A DNA stretch of 50,701 nt. Origin: an uncultured Pelagibacteraceae bacterium (GTDB lineage Bacteria; Pseudomonadota; Alphaproteobacteria; Pelagibacterales; Pelagibacteraceae). The notes under the pieces were generated by a model. It had not been told where the DNA came from. It saw only the letters and a list, made by a program, of their open reading frames with translations, and searched no databases. Positions within the stretch are counted from its first letter, which is position 1. Each line of letters starts with the position of its first letter. A program made the translations under genes and the position numbers. Below, in pieces: positions 28,522 to 37,976 of this stretch. The stretch covers positions 1 through 50,701 of the forward strand of contig CACEMG010000008.1 of NCBI GenBank assembly GCA_902560565.1. Direction: 5' to 3'.

Positions 28522-29322
28522 ATGAACGAACCAAGAAAAAAGTTTAAAATCGTAACAGATAAAAGCGCTAGAGTAATATTGCCTAATACATTAACTCTTA
28601 TCGGTGTATGCATTGGATTGACCTCTATTAATTTTGCTCTTAATCAAAACTTTAAACTTGCGATAGTAGCTATTGTATGCGCTGCGATTATTGATGGACT
28701 AGATGGTAGAATCGCAAGATTAATTAAAGGAACTTCAAAAGTTGGTAAAGAACTAGACTCACTAACAGATATTATTAGTTTTGGTGTGGCACCAGCATTT
28801 ATAATGTATTTTTGGACTTTAAATACTTTAGGGAAAATTGGCTGGTTGATTTCTCTAATCTATGTAGTTTGCGTTGCTTTAAGATTAGCAAGATTTAATA
28901 TAAATACAGGCGGAGAGCCATCTTGGAAAGATAATTTTTTTGAAGGTGTTCCATCGCCGGCAGGTGGTATACTAGTATTAAGCCCTCTTGTTTATGAACA
29001 GAGTAGTTTAAATATATTTAACTTTGATCTAAAATTAATTACACCAATTCTTTTTATAATTGTATCAATTTTACTTATAAGTAAAATACCTACCTATTCA
29101 TTTAAAAAGATTGTTGTACCTAGAAGTACAACAATATTTTTACTTTTAGGGATAGTTTCACTTTTCGGGCTTTTATTAATATTCCCTTTTAATGTTATTG
29201 CTTTGGGTTCTTCAATTTATCTTTTAGCAATTCCTTTTAGCATTTTTCGTTACCAAAAATTGAAAAAAGGTTCGCTATCAAACAAAACATCAGAAGAAGA
29301 TGAGCCTGAAGATATGTTATAA
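28522..29322 (+). CDS. pssA: CDP-diacylglycerol--serine O-phosphatidyltransferase
   Basis: This polytopic membrane enzyme of 266 residues carries the CDP-alcohol phosphatidyltransferase signature D-G-x2-A-R-x8-G-x3-D-x3-D, seen in DGLDGRIARLIKG followed by GKELDSLTD. Six or more hydrophobic segments follow. It joins CDP-diacylglycerol and serine to give phosphatidylserine for Psd. The psd-pssA order, with 1-nt spacing, makes a compact phosphatidylethanolamine operon. The next gene begins directly after its stop. Confidence 0.95.
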   Translation: MNEPRKKFKIVTDKSARVILPNTLTLIGVCIGLTSINFALNQNFKLAIVAIVCAAIIDGLDGRIARLIKGTSKVGKELDSLTDIISFGVAPAFIMYFWTLNTLGKIGWLISLIYVVCVALRLARFNINTGGEPSWKDNFFEGVPSPAGGILVLSPLVYEQSSLNIFNFDLKLITPILFIIVSILLISKIPTYSFKKIVVPRSTTIFLLLGIVSLFGLLLIFPFNVIALGSSIYLLAIPFSIFRYQKLKKGSLSNKTSEEDEPEDML

Positions 29323-30234
29323 ATGAAAAAAAACGCAATAGTTTCTTTAGCAGACTCAAATTATTTTAATTTATTAAATGAACTAATAGACTCTATTAAA
29401 CAATTCAATACAAATAACTCCGTAGCAATATGTATTTTAGATGCTGGCTTAGAAAAAGAACAATTAAATAAACTTTCAGATAAAGTAGACGAGATCAAAA
29501 GCGCTAATTGGGATATTCAAGTTTCATCAATAAAAGTTAGAGGAAAAGAGTGGCTGAAGAGTCAAGTTTCTAGGGCTTTTTTGCCAAAGTATTTTCCTAA
29601 TTATGAAAAATATCTTTGGATTGATTGTGATGCCTGGGTAAATGACTGGAATGTAATAGATTTATATTTTAAAGCTTGCGAAAATGGCAAGTTAGGAATT
29701 ACTCAAACAATAGGACCAGGCTATAGAGTCACTTCTAAAGTAAATTGGTTATTTGGTAAACTAGCATTAATAAAATCACAAAATTTTAAACATGCTGTTA
29801 GTTCAAAAATAGGAATGGATAAAGCAAGAAAACTCGCTTTTGCACCTCATGTTAATATAGGAGTTTTTTCACTTGAGAAAAACTCAAGTTGTTGGAATAC
29901 TTGGCAAAAAAACTTAGAAACAACTTTAAAATCAGGAAAAATATTTGGCTCAGAGGGTCTAGCAATTAATATGAGTATTTATATAGATGAAGTTGATACC
30001 GAGTTTCTTCCGTTAAACTGTAATTGGATTGCAAGTAATCTTTTACCAAAATTTGATGAAAGTAATAATACATTTGTAGAGCCTTTTTTGCCAAATAACA
30101 AAATTGGAATAATGCATCTTGCAGCAGGTATTTGGGATAATAAAAAAGATATGAGGATTGATAGCTCAGTCAAAATACAAATTCAAACTTTAGAAAATAA
30201 GAGTATTTTAAAAAGTTTAAGGTTTGGTCATTAA
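29323..30234 (+). CDS. Putative GT-A (family 8-like) glycosyltransferase
   Basis: The 303-residue soluble protein begins with VSLADSNYFNLLNELIDSI and later has EKYLWIDCDAWVND, where DCD is the metal-binding D-x-D of GT-A enzymes. LAFAPHVNIGVFSL, GSEGLAINMSIY and IMHLAAGIWD resemble the acceptor side of family 8-type transferases. No signal peptide is present. The donor and acceptor are unknown. It lies between pssA and rlmE without gaps, so co-transcription with phospholipid synthesis is likely, but a shared function is not shown. Confidence 0.6.
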   Translation: MKKNAIVSLADSNYFNLLNELIDSIKQFNTNNSVAICILDAGLEKEQLNKLSDKVDEIKSANWDIQVSSIKVRGKEWLKSQVSRAFLPKYFPNYEKYLWIDCDAWVNDWNVIDLYFKACENGKLGITQTIGPGYRVTSKVNWLFGKLALIKSQNFKHAVSSKIGMDKARKLAFAPHVNIGVFSLEKNSSCWNTWQKNLETTLKSGKIFGSEGLAINMSIYIDEVDTEFLPLNCNWIASNLLPKFDESNNTFVEPFLPNNKIGIMHLAAGIWDNKKDMRIDSSVKIQIQTLENKSILKSLRFGH

Positions 30235-30846
30235 TTGAAAAAAAACAAAATTTCAAAAAATTGGATAAATAAACAACGTAGAGATATCTATGTTCGAAAA
30301 TCCAAAATAGAAGGTTATCGTTCAAGAGCAATTTATAAGTTAAAAGAAATTGATGAAAAATTTAAAATATTAAAAGAAGTAGTTTCAGTTATAGACTTAG
30401 GAGCAGCACCAGGTAGCTGGTCCCAATATTTTTCACAAAAGATCCAAAATGGAAAAATATTAGCAATAGACTTATTAGAATTTGAAAAAATTAATAAGGT
30501 TGAACAATTAATTGGTGATTTTACAGAAGAGACTTATAAGCAAAAAATAAGGGAATATTTTAACAAAAAAGTAGACTTAGTAGTTTCTGATATGGCAGTA
30601 AATACCACTGGAAACAAAAATCTTGACTCTATTGTAACCGGTGAGCTTTGTATGGAAGCTATGAGTTTTGCAAAAAATCAATTAAATCATAAGGGAAAAT
30701 TTATTTCTAAGCTATTTATGGGAACGAGTTTTAATGAAATTGTTTCTGAGGCCAAAAATATATTTAAAGATGTAAGAGTTTTTAAACCATTATCTAGCAG
30801 GAAAGACTCAAAAGAAAATTTTATAATCTGCAAAATTTTACGTTAA
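30235..30846 (+). CDS. rlmE: 23S rRNA (uridine-2'-O-)methyltransferase (FtsJ/RrmJ)
   Basis: The 203-residue enzyme of the FtsJ family shows YRSRAIYKLKEID, the SAM motif VIDLGAAPGSWSQY, ILAIDLL, LVVSDMAVNTTG (catalytic Asp) and KGKFISKLFMG (catalytic Lys), giving the K-D-K-E tetrad of 2'-O-methyltransferases. It methylates U2552 of 23S rRNA late in 50S assembly. The start is a TTG at 30235, adjoining the previous stop, since no ATG lies upstream in frame and the basic N-terminus is needed. Confidence 0.94.
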   Translation: MKKNKISKNWINKQRRDIYVRKSKIEGYRSRAIYKLKEIDEKFKILKEVVSVIDLGAAPGSWSQYFSQKIQNGKILAIDLLEFEKINKVEQLIGDFTEETYKQKIREYFNKKVDLVVSDMAVNTTGNKNLDSIVTGELCMEAMSFAKNQLNHKGKFISKLFMGTSFNEIVSEAKNIFKDVRVFKPLSSRKDSKENFIICKILR

Positions 30847-30885
30847 GTCCTCTTTTATTTTTTTAAGAATCGTATATATAGGATT

Positions 30886-31962
30886 ATGGATCCCATAAAA
30901 GAAGCACTAACTTTCGATGACGTTACTCTAGCACCTAGATACTCCGAAATTTTACCATCACAAGTTGATACAACCACTTACTTAAGAAATGATTGTAAAA
31001 TTAATATACCCTTATTATCTTCAGCAATGGATACAGTTACAGAGTCTAAAATGGCTATCGCAATAGCTAAAGCAGGAGGTATAGGAGTTATACATAGAAA
31101 TTTTACAATCGATAATCAAATTAAAGAAATTAGAAAAGTTAAATCTAAAAATCTTAAAGTTGGCGCAGCTGTTGGCGCAGGTGAACTAGAATCAAAAAGA
31201 GCTTTAGCAATAATTAAAGAAAAAATTGACTTGATTGTTGTAGATACTGCACATGGACACACAAAAAAAGTAAAGGAAATAATTAAGATAATAAAAAAAA
31301 ACAAAAATAAAAAGACGCTTTTGTGTGCAGGAAATATTGCAACTGCAGAAGCTGCAAATTTCTTAGCAAATCTTGGTGTAGATTTAATAAAAGTTGGGAT
31401 TGGTCCAGGTTCAATTTGTACAACACGACTAGTTGCTGGAATAGGTGTTCCTCAACTTAGTGCAATAATTAATGTAAAAAAAGGTCTCAGGAATAAAAAA
31501 GTTAAAATTATTGCTGACGGCGGTATAAAATTTTCAGGGGACATAGCAAAAGCTCTCGCCGCAGGAGCCGATGCGGTAATGATTGGTTCTTTGTTTGCTG
31601 GCACGAATGAGTCACCGGGCAAAATTATAAAAAAAAATGGTAAAATGTTTAAAGTTTTTAGAGGAATGGGATCAATTGGAGCAATGAACAAAGGTTCTGC
31701 CGACAGGTATTTTCAAACAAAACAAAAAGATAAATCTAAATATGTCCCAGAAGGGGTTGAAGGTTTTGTTAAATACAAAGGACCTGTAGATAAAATAATT
31801 TTTAAGTTAATTGGAGGTTTAAAATCTTCAATGGGTTATCTAGGATCAAAAAAAGTTTTAAATTTAAGAAATAAACCTAAATTTGTGAAAATTACAAAAG
31901 CAGGATTTTATGAAAGTATGGTACATAACATAGATGAAATTAAAAAAGATGAAAAGTATTAA
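30886..31962 (+). CDS. guaB: IMP dehydrogenase lacking the CBS (Bateman) module
   Basis: The protein has 358 residues, against about 490 in typical bacteria. The catalytic barrel is complete: [39 protein letters not shown] with active-site Cys178, [19 protein letters not shown], and a C-terminal [17 protein letters not shown]. The missing part is the regulatory pair of CBS domains, normally inserted after the IRKVK helix. Here residues 82-86 pass straight to [10 protein letters not shown] (90-99). The frame is intact, so this is a natural deletion. It oxidises IMP to XMP, feeding guaA 1.4 kb downstream in the same operon. Confidence 0.96.
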   Translation: MDPIKEALTFDDVTLAPRYSEILPSQVDTTTYLRNDCKINIPLLSSAMDTVTESKMAIAIAKAGGIGVIHRNFTIDNQIKEIRKVKSKNLKVGAAVGAGELESKRALAIIKEKIDLIVVDTAHGHTKKVKEIIKIIKKNKNKKTLLCAGNIATAEAANFLANLGVDLIKVGIGPGSICTTRLVAGIGVPQLSAIINVKKGLRNKKVKIIADGGIKFSGDIAKALAAGADAVMIGSLFAGTNESPGKIIKKNGKMFKVFRGMGSIGAMNKGSADRYFQTKQKDKSKYVPEGVEGFVKYKGPVDKIIFKLIGGLKSSMGYLGSKKVLNLRNKPKFVKITKAGFYESMVHNIDEIKKDEKY

Positions 31963-32395
31963 TACCATAGTATTTAATTTATTGGCTGTTATTGTTGCTG
32001 TTTTTTTTATAACCAATAATTCATTATCTGAAAATTTCTTTAGTGAGGCTAAACAAGAATTTGATGAAAAAAATTATGAAGACTCTAAATTTTTATTTCA
32101 AAGAAATATTGTTTTTAACCCAAAAGATGCAGAGTCTTACTTATATTTAGCAAAGATTTACAAAAATGAAGAAAATGAAAAGGAAGAAATTAAAAATTTA
32201 AATACTACTTTATTATTGGATCCTAAAAATGAGGAAGCAATGCACTTATTAATTAATTATGAGCTTAAAAAATCAAACTATTCTAGAGTGAAAGAACTTA
32301 AAGAAAATTTTTCCGCTATTTGTAAAAATCTTTGTAAAAAAATAGAAAATATTGAAAAATCGTTAGCAGACATCGAACCAAAAAATGGATCTTAA
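31934..32395 (+). CDS. Membrane-anchored or secreted TPR protein
   Basis: The product has up to 153 residues; an alternative ATG lies at 31949. An N-terminal hydrophobic segment ([17 protein letters not shown]) is either a signal peptide or an anchor. About two tetratricopeptide-type helix pairs follow ([52 protein letters not shown]). The gene overlaps guaB by about 29 nt and guaA by 11 nt, so it is embedded in the purine operon. Its role is unknown. Confidence 0.75.
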   Translation: MKLKKMKSINTIVFNLLAVIVAVFFITNNSLSENFFSEAKQEFDEKNYEDSKFLFQRNIVFNPKDAESYLYLAKIYKNEENEKEEIKNLNTTLLLDPKNEEAMHLLINYELKKSNYSRVKELKENFSAICKNLCKKIENIEKSLADIEPKNGS

Positions 32396-33947
32396 CAATA
32401 ATTTAAATAAGATTCTTATTATTGATTTTGGTTCACAATTTACACAACTTATAGCCAGGAGAGTTAGAGAGTTAGGTGTATATTCAGAAATTATAAGTCA
32501 TAAAAAATTAAATTTAAAATTAGATAAATCTAAAATTAGAGGAATAATTTTATCAGGTGGTCCATTAAACGTTTATCAATCAAAAAAAGTAAAGTTCAAA
32601 AAAGAGTTGTTTAAATTGAATATACCGATTTTAGGGATTTGTTTTGGTCACCAAGTAATATCTAAAGAATTAGGTGGTAAAGTTAAAAAAGCAAAAAATA
32701 GAGAATTTGGACTAGCAAAATTGAGCAGAATAAAGAACAGCAGGCTAACTCAAAATTTTTTTAATAAAAGTGGTTCAAATAATGTTTGGATGAGCCATTC
32801 AGATGAAGTGACTAAATTAGCAAAAGGATTTAAAGTGGTAGCAAAAACTGAAACGTCTAAATTTTCAGTAATTGAAAATTCCTCTAGAAAGCTTTATGGA
32901 ATCCAATTTCATCCTGAAGTAACTCATACAGAGAAAGGAAAAATAATTTTAAAAAACTTTGTTTTTTCAATTTGTATGATTAAAAAAAACTGGACATCTA
33001 AAAATCAAAAAAAAATTCTTATACATGATGTTAAAAAAACTGTAGGAAATTCCAAAGTTATATGTGCTCTTTCCGGAGGTGTAGACAGCAGTGTTGTTGC
33101 AAAATTAATTCATAACGCAATAGGAAAAAAGCTTATATGTATTTTTGTAAATACAGGTTTATTGAGAAAAAATGAAGAAGCTCAAGTTGTAAAAACTTTT
33201 AAAAAAAAATTTAAGATAAATCTGATTTATGTAGATGCTAAAAACCTTTTTTTAAATAAGCTTAGAAAAGTTTCTGATCCAGAAAAGAAAAGAAAAATAA
33301 TTGGAAATCTGTTTATTAAAATTTTTGAAAAATACGCAAAAAAAACAAAAAACGTGAAATATTTAGCACAAGGTACATTATATCCAGATTTAATTGAAAG
33401 TAAGTCGGTAACAGGGAGCCAGACCTCTAAAATAAAATCTCACCATAATGTTGGCGGTTTACCAAAGAAAATGAAATTAAAATTAGTTGAGCCATTGAGG
33501 CTGCTGTTTAAAGATGAAGTTAGAAAATTAGGTTTGGAACTTAAATTGTCAAAAGAAATAGTATTAAGGCACCCTTTCCCAGGTCCAGGTCTAGCGATTC
33601 GAATGCCTGGAGAAATAACAGAACAAAAAATTAAAATTTTAAAAGATGCTGATGATATTTTTATTAAATCATTAAAAAATTTCAATTTATATAACAAGAT
33701 ATGGCAGGCATATGCTGCGTTGTTGCCTGTTAAAACCGTTGGTGTTATGGGAGACAACAGGACCTATGAATATATGTGTTTGTTAAGAGCAATAACATCA
33801 GAAGATGGTATGACTGCTGATACTTTTGATTTTAATAAAGAATTTATGCAACTTGTTTCAAACAAAATAATAAATAATATTAAAGGTATTAATAGAGTAG
33901 TTTATGACATAACATCTAAACCACCAAGCACCATAGAGTTAGAATGA
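32385..33947 (+). CDS. guaA: GMP synthase (glutamine-hydrolysing)
   Basis: The 520-residue protein has an N-terminal class I glutamine amidotransferase ([18 protein letters not shown], nucleophile Cys in LGICFGHQ, His/Glu in [11 protein letters not shown]). The ATP pyrophosphatase domain follows with the PP-loop [26 protein letters not shown], and [12 protein letters not shown]. The dimerisation domain ends KPPSTIELE. It converts XMP to GMP. It overlaps the TPR gene before it and panB after it (ATGATG, 4 nt), consistent with one operon. Confidence 0.98.
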   Translation: MDLNNNLNKILIIDFGSQFTQLIARRVRELGVYSEIISHKKLNLKLDKSKIRGIILSGGPLNVYQSKKVKFKKELFKLNIPILGICFGHQVISKELGGKVKKAKNREFGLAKLSRIKNSRLTQNFFNKSGSNNVWMSHSDEVTKLAKGFKVVAKTETSKFSVIENSSRKLYGIQFHPEVTHTEKGKIILKNFVFSICMIKKNWTSKNQKKILIHDVKKTVGNSKVICALSGGVDSSVVAKLIHNAIGKKLICIFVNTGLLRKNEEAQVVKTFKKKFKINLIYVDAKNLFLNKLRKVSDPEKKRKIIGNLFIKIFEKYAKKTKNVKYLAQGTLYPDLIESKSVTGSQTSKIKSHHNVGGLPKKMKLKLVEPLRLLFKDEVRKLGLELKLSKEIVLRHPFPGPGLAIRMPGEITEQKIKILKDADDIFIKSLKNFNLYNKIWQAYAALLPVKTVGVMGDNRTYEYMCLLRAITSEDGMTADTFDFNKEFMQLVSNKIINNIKGINRVVYDITSKPPSTIELE

Positions 33948-34723
33948 TGAATAATAAAATAAAAAAAATTATTAAGAAAAAAAATAAATCAAAAATTGTT
34001 TGTCTGACCGCTTACTCTAAAAATATAGCTGAGATTGTAGACAATCATGCAGATATCGTACTAGTTGGTGATTCTTTAGGATCAGTACTTTACAATTACA
34101 ACACTACAAGAAAAGTTAATCTTAAAATGATGCTGGAACATACAAAAAGTGTAAGAATGGGTGTTAAAAAAAGTCTATTAGTAATTGATATGCCTTATAA
34201 TACATACAGAAATAAATCCGAAGCTCTAAAAAACTCTAAACTAGCAATCAAGGAAACAAAGTGTGATGCTGTTAAAGTAGAAGGTGGAGTTAGAGTGAGG
34301 CATATAGTTCGCCATCTAGTTAAAAATAAGATACCAGTAATGGGTCATATAGGTATAACACCGCAAACAATAAAAGGAAAATTTAAATCAGTAGGTAAAA
34401 CCGAAAAAGAAAGAAAAAAACTCTTTAAAGATGCTAAAGCATTAGAGGATAGTGGTGCGTTTGGTATAGTTTTAGAATGTACCTATAGCGATATTTCAAA
34501 AAAAATTTCTAAATTATTAAAAATTCCAACTATAGGTATAGGAGCTTCAGTTCACTGTGATGGACAGGTTTTAGTTACAGACGATATTTTAGGTTTAACT
34601 GATGCCAAAATTAAGTTTGTCAAAAAATACGTAAATATTAAAAAAATTATAAATCTGGCAGTATCAAAATTTAAATCTGAAGTTAAATCGAAAAAATATC
34701 CTACAAAAAAATATTCTTATTAA
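33944..34723 (+). CDS. panB: 3-methyl-2-oxobutanoate hydroxymethyltransferase (ketopantoate synthesis)
   Basis: The 259-residue enzyme is recognised by [28 protein letters not shown] (metal-binding Asp), [35 protein letters not shown] (catalytic Glu) and [18 protein letters not shown]. It transfers a hydroxymethyl group from methylene-tetrahydrofolate to 2-oxoisovalerate for pantothenate/CoA. No panC is nearby. The end overlaps terC on the other strand by 4 bp. Confidence 0.96.
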   Translation: MMNNKIKKIIKKKNKSKIVCLTAYSKNIAEIVDNHADIVLVGDSLGSVLYNYNTTRKVNLKMMLEHTKSVRMGVKKSLLVIDMPYNTYRNKSEALKNSKLAIKETKCDAVKVEGGVRVRHIVRHLVKNKIPVMGHIGITPQTIKGKFKSVGKTEKERKKLFKDAKALEDSGAFGIVLECTYSDISKKISKLLKIPTIGIGASVHCDGQVLVTDDILGLTDAKIKFVKKYVNIKKIINLAVSKFKSEVKSKKYPTKKYSY

Positions 34724-35331
34724 AAATATTTTTTAAAATTTTCGTTTATTGATAGTATCTCTAAATCTACTAGTCCACCAATAACTAGTTGAAGGGCAAC
34801 TAGCAAAATAAAACCTAAACCAACATACGCAATCCACAAATGTTTTTGAATATAATTAGCGAGAACAGTAGCAAGAGCTCCAGTTAGAATTACAGATAAA
34901 ACTAATCCAAATATCATAAAGCCAAAATGTCCTTTTGAAGCACCAACTACACCTATAACATTATCAAAACTAATTGTTATATCTGCAAACAGAACTTTAT
35001 AAACACTTTGTATATAAGACGGTTCCTTTGATTTCTTTGTTGGTGATTTTATTTTTTTAATTTCAAATAAATCTTTTTTAAGATCATAAACAATCCAAAT
35101 CAACAATAAACCACCAAGAATCTTTATAAAATAAAATTTGAATAAGTATGTGGCAAATAATGCGAATATTACTTTAAAAACTAAAGCCCCGGCAACACCC
35201 CAAAGTATTATTTGCCGTCTGTTTTTAGGTACAAAATTTGCCGCAATTAATCCAATTATTATTGCATTATCTGCAGCCAAAATTATATCAATAAAGATAA
35301 TTTGTGTTAGTATGACAAGTTCTTCAATCAA
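34720..35331 (-). CDS. TerC-family integral membrane protein
   Basis: The 203-residue protein has about six or seven hydrophobic helices and the two acidic membrane motifs typical of TerC/YjbE/YkoY: IIFIDIILAADNAIIIGL near the N-terminus and VLFADITISFDNVIGVVGA in the second half, related by internal duplication. Family members are linked to metal (especially Mn) export and metallation of secreted proteins. That role is inferred here. No tellurite genes are near. Confidence 0.9.
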   Translation of the reverse strand: MIEELVILTQIIFIDIILAADNAIIIGLIAANFVPKNRRQIILWGVAGALVFKVIFALFATYLFKFYFIKILGGLLLIWIVYDLKKDLFEIKKIKSPTKKSKEPSYIQSVYKVLFADITISFDNVIGVVGASKGHFGFMIFGLVLSVILTGALATVLANYIQKHLWIAYVGLGFILLVALQLVIGGLVDLEILSINENFKKYF

Positions 35332-35387
35332 AGTACTTCATATTATTAAAAAAAAAATTTATTTTCAATCTTTAGAATTAAAATTAT

Positions 35388-35930
35388 TTAATATTTAGAA
35401 ACTTTTTTTCCTTCTATTATTTCTTTAAGTTGATTATATTCTTTACAGTTACAACTCTCTAAAATATTTAATTGCTCTATTGCTTTATCTTTTCTGTTTG
35501 TATTCAAGTAAAGTTCACCGAGATATTGGTTAATTCTTTTATGATTTGGCTTAATTTTTAAACCAGATAAATAATATTTTTCAGCCTCAATAAAATTACC
35601 TAGTTTTCTACTTGTAAAACCCAAGTAATTAAGCGTATCTGCGTTATTTGGCTTTTCTTTATTTGACTCCAAAAATAACTTAAAGGCCCTCTCGTATTTC
35701 TTTTCTGCTTTAATTAAATTTTTTTCTGCCTTTGTTTTATTACCTTTTTTTAAAAATTTATCTGCCTTCTTCTCCCAATGCTTGCCAGACAAAACTAGTT
35801 TGTGACCTTTATCATATTTTGAAACTTTGCTTTCACCGCCGCTTCCTCCGCTAGAATCGCCCCCAGCAGAATAGGCTGATACAGTTGAAAGAAAAAAAGT
35901 GAGTATATAGATACTTATTTTTTTAAACAT
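35388..35930 (-). CDS. Secreted TPR-repeat protein
   Basis: The 180-residue protein has a signal peptide (residues ~1-21, AYSA|GG) followed by a Gly/Ser-rich stretch (GGDSSGGSGGES). A Lys-rich helical region and about three TPR units come next (ADTLNYLGFTSRKLGNFIEA, KRINQYLGELYLNTNRKDKA). The ending LESCNCKEYNQLKEII holds a C-x-C pair also found in the upstream paralogue. It is probably a periplasmic scaffold; the partner is unknown. It follows the other TPR gene by 75 bp on the same strand. Confidence 0.75.
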   Translation of the reverse strand: MFKKISIYILTFFLSTVSAYSAGGDSSGGSGGESKVSKYDKGHKLVLSGKHWEKKADKFLKKGNKTKAEKNLIKAEKKYERAFKLFLESNKEKPNNADTLNYLGFTSRKLGNFIEAEKYYLSGLKIKPNHKRINQYLGELYLNTNRKDKAIEQLNILESCNCKEYNQLKEIIEGKKVSKY

Positions 35931-36005
35931 AGTTACAATATAGGAATTAATTTTTTTTAAACAACTGTCATATTAATTAGGGGACAATTTTACACCTCTA
36001 TTCAC

Positions 36006-36491
36006 CTAATTTATAAGCATTCTTAAATTTTCATATTCTTTGCATCCACAATTTTTAAGAGAACTAAGAATTTTTTTTGTATCACTAATTCTATTTTGAT
36101 TTTTGTAAAAAACTCCAAGATTATATTTAATACTATTATGCTGATCATCTAACTCTAATCCCAAAAGATAGTAAACTTCAGCATTCTCATCAAATCCTAA
36201 TTTTGCGCTACATAAACCTAAATAATTCAAAATATCTGGATTCGCAGGATCTTCTGCATTTGCTTCTAAAAAATAATTTAAAGCTTTTTCAAACTTTATT
36301 TTAGCTTTTTTAAATTTCCCTTTTTTTTCAGTTTTAATCGCTCTTTCTAATTCTTTAAACCCTAGTTTGTAAGGTCCTGCAGGAGGAGGACCTTCTCTTT
36401 CTAAATTCTCTTGTTGCCCTCCATAGGCATAGCTTTTAAAGAATAATAAGATTGAAAAAGTAAATAATGATATGAATTTTAAATATTTCAC
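36006..36491 (-). CDS. Secreted TPR-repeat protein, paralogue
   Basis: The 161-residue protein has a signal peptide (~1-24, SYAYG). A proline-rich linker (REGPPPAGPYKLG) leads to TPR helices (PDILNYLGLCSAKLGFDENA, NSIKYNLGVFYKNQNRISD). The terminal LKNCGCKEYENLRMLI matches the C-x-C-K-E-Y ending of the neighbour, so the two are diverged duplicates. The start overlaps the pxpA stop by 4 nt, placing it in a pxpA-TPR-TPR transcription unit. Function is unknown. Confidence 0.75.
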   Translation of the reverse strand: MKYLKFISLFTFSILLFFKSYAYGGQQENLEREGPPPAGPYKLGFKELERAIKTEKKGKFKKAKIKFEKALNYFLEANAEDPANPDILNYLGLCSAKLGFDENAEVYYLLGLELDDQHNSIKYNLGVFYKNQNRISDTKKILSSLKNCGCKEYENLRMLIN

Positions 36492-37264
36492 AAAGTAAAT
36501 TTTTTCATTTTATTGAGAGCTTTTAAATTTAATTTATTCCTTTCAAGCTCCTCTTTAATTACTTTTGCTGTATTTAAAGAACTTTCATTATCACCGTGGA
36601 TACATACAGAGTCTATCTCACAAGGAATTTGTTTACCTGAATAACAATTAATAGATTGGTTTTTGACCATAGATAAAACATGTTTTTTAGCTACATTGGG
36701 ATCTGTTATTAATGCATTTGGTTTAGACCTAGATACCAAATTACCATCATCTTCGTAATTTCGATCGGCAAAAATCTCACAAGCTATTTTCATGTTTAAT
36801 TTTTTTGCTGCTATCTCCATTTTGGAACCTGTAGGAACAAGATAAATTAATTCTTTGTTTAGTTTATAAATTACATTTGCAAGTATAGTTGCTAAATCAA
36901 TATCTTCACAAGCCATATTATTTAAAGCACCATGTGGCTTCATATGAGTTACATTTTCATCATGCTTTTCAGCAATACTTTGAAGAGTTTCATATTGATC
37001 TTTAATTAGTTTTTCAATTTCGTTTCTAGAAAGATTAAGTCTTTTTCTACCAAAATGTTCAGGATCATTAAAAGATGGATGTGCACCAATACTTACTGCA
37101 TTTTCCTTTGAAATTAAAATAGTGCTATTCATTGTTTCATGATCGCCAGCATGATAGCCGCATGCTATGTTCGCTGAATTAACAATTTCTAATAATTTTG
37201 GATCATTGATGTTTGAGTGAAGTTTGGATTTTTCTCCTAAATCACAATTAATATTAATTTCCAT
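36488..37264 (-). CDS. pxpA: 5-oxoprolinase subunit A (LamB/YcsF family)
   Basis: The protein has 258 residues from the ATG at 37264, which begins the family-typical MEININCDLGE. The upstream ATG at 37294 would add ten residues not seen in the family. Other signatures are IVNSANIACGYHAGDHETM, IGAHPSFND..FGRK, VTHMKPHGALNNMA, EIFADRNYEDDGNLVSR and CIHGDNESS. With PxpBC it hydrolyses 5-oxoproline to glutamate using ATP. Unusually it is transcribed away from pxpBC, with only 28 bp between the start codons. Confidence 0.94.
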   Translation of the reverse strand: MEININCDLGEKSKLHSNINDPKLLEIVNSANIACGYHAGDHETMNSTILISKENAVSIGAHPSFNDPEHFGRKRLNLSRNEIEKLIKDQYETLQSIAEKHDENVTHMKPHGALNNMACEDIDLATILANVIYKLNKELIYLVPTGSKMEIAAKKLNMKIACEIFADRNYEDDGNLVSRSKPNALITDPNVAKKHVLSMVKNQSINCYSGKQIPCEIDSVCIHGDNESSLNTAKVIKEELERNKLNLKALNKMKKFTL

Positions 37265-37292
37265 AGTATTTATTGATAAAGTATAACATGTC

Positions 37293-37976
37293 ATGATTAA
37301 AAATATATCAAATCTTGGTGACTCAGCATTATATTGTGATTTTGGAAATGATGTCGATCAGAAAACAAACTTTAAAGTAATAAAATATTTTGAAAATATT
37401 AAGAAACAAAATATAGAAGGAATAACTAATTTAACTCCCTCTTATAATAAACTTATAATTTCATTTGACTTAAATATAGTAAATTTCACAGAACTTAAAA
37501 AAAAAATTGAAGATATCAAAATTTCTGAAAATAACATCAAGGAGAATCAAAAAATTATCAAAATACCGACCTGTTGTGATGATGAATTTGCTCTAGATAT
37601 AGAAAGGCTTTCATCAAAATTAAATTTAACAAAGAAAGAAATTTTAGAAAAATATTTTAATAAAGAATATTTTTGTTATATGACTGGATTTATTGCTGGA
37701 ATGCCTTTTTTGGGTGATATTGACAAAAAAATTAGACTTGAAAGACTTGAAACACCAAGAGTTAAAGTTCCAAAAGGTGCTGTGGGTATTACAGAACAAT
37801 TTGCAAATATTTACACTTTTGAAAGTCCTGGTGGATGGAATATTTTAGGGAGCACTCCAACAAAAATCTTTAATCAAGCAAACGAGAAACACCCAACTTT
37901 AATTTGTCCTGGTGATAAAGTTTTATTTTACGAAATTAACAAAAAAGAATACTTCAAAATCAATGAAAATAAATAA
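37293..37976 (+). CDS. pxpB: 5-oxoprolinase subunit B (KipI/allophanate hydrolase subunit 1 family)
   Basis: The 227-residue protein starts with the family-typical NLGDSALYCDFGND. It continues with ITNLTPSYNKLIISFD, IPTCCDDEFALDIE, CYMTGFIAGMPFLGDID, LETPRVKVPKGAVGITEQFANIYTFESPGGW and the final CPGDKVLFYEI. It forms a heteromer with PxpC, whose gene overlaps its end by 14 nt. Divergence from pxpA leaves 28 bp for two starts, so at least one promoter probably lies within the opposite gene. Confidence 0.93.
   Translation: MIKNISNLGDSALYCDFGNDVDQKTNFKVIKYFENIKKQNIEGITNLTPSYNKLIISFDLNIVNFTELKKKIEDIKISENNIKENQKIIKIPTCCDDEFALDIERLSSKLNLTKKEILEKYFNKEYFCYMTGFIAGMPFLGDIDKKIRLERLETPRVKVPKGAVGITEQFANIYTFESPGGWNILGSTPTKIFNQANEKHPTLICPGDKVLFYEINKKEYFKINENK

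Noticed and set aside
31116-31691. Antisense ORFs within guaB that might suggest an overlapping gene
   Set aside because: They are mirror frames of the Ala/Gly/Lys-rich enzyme without ribosome-binding sites or recognisable domains.
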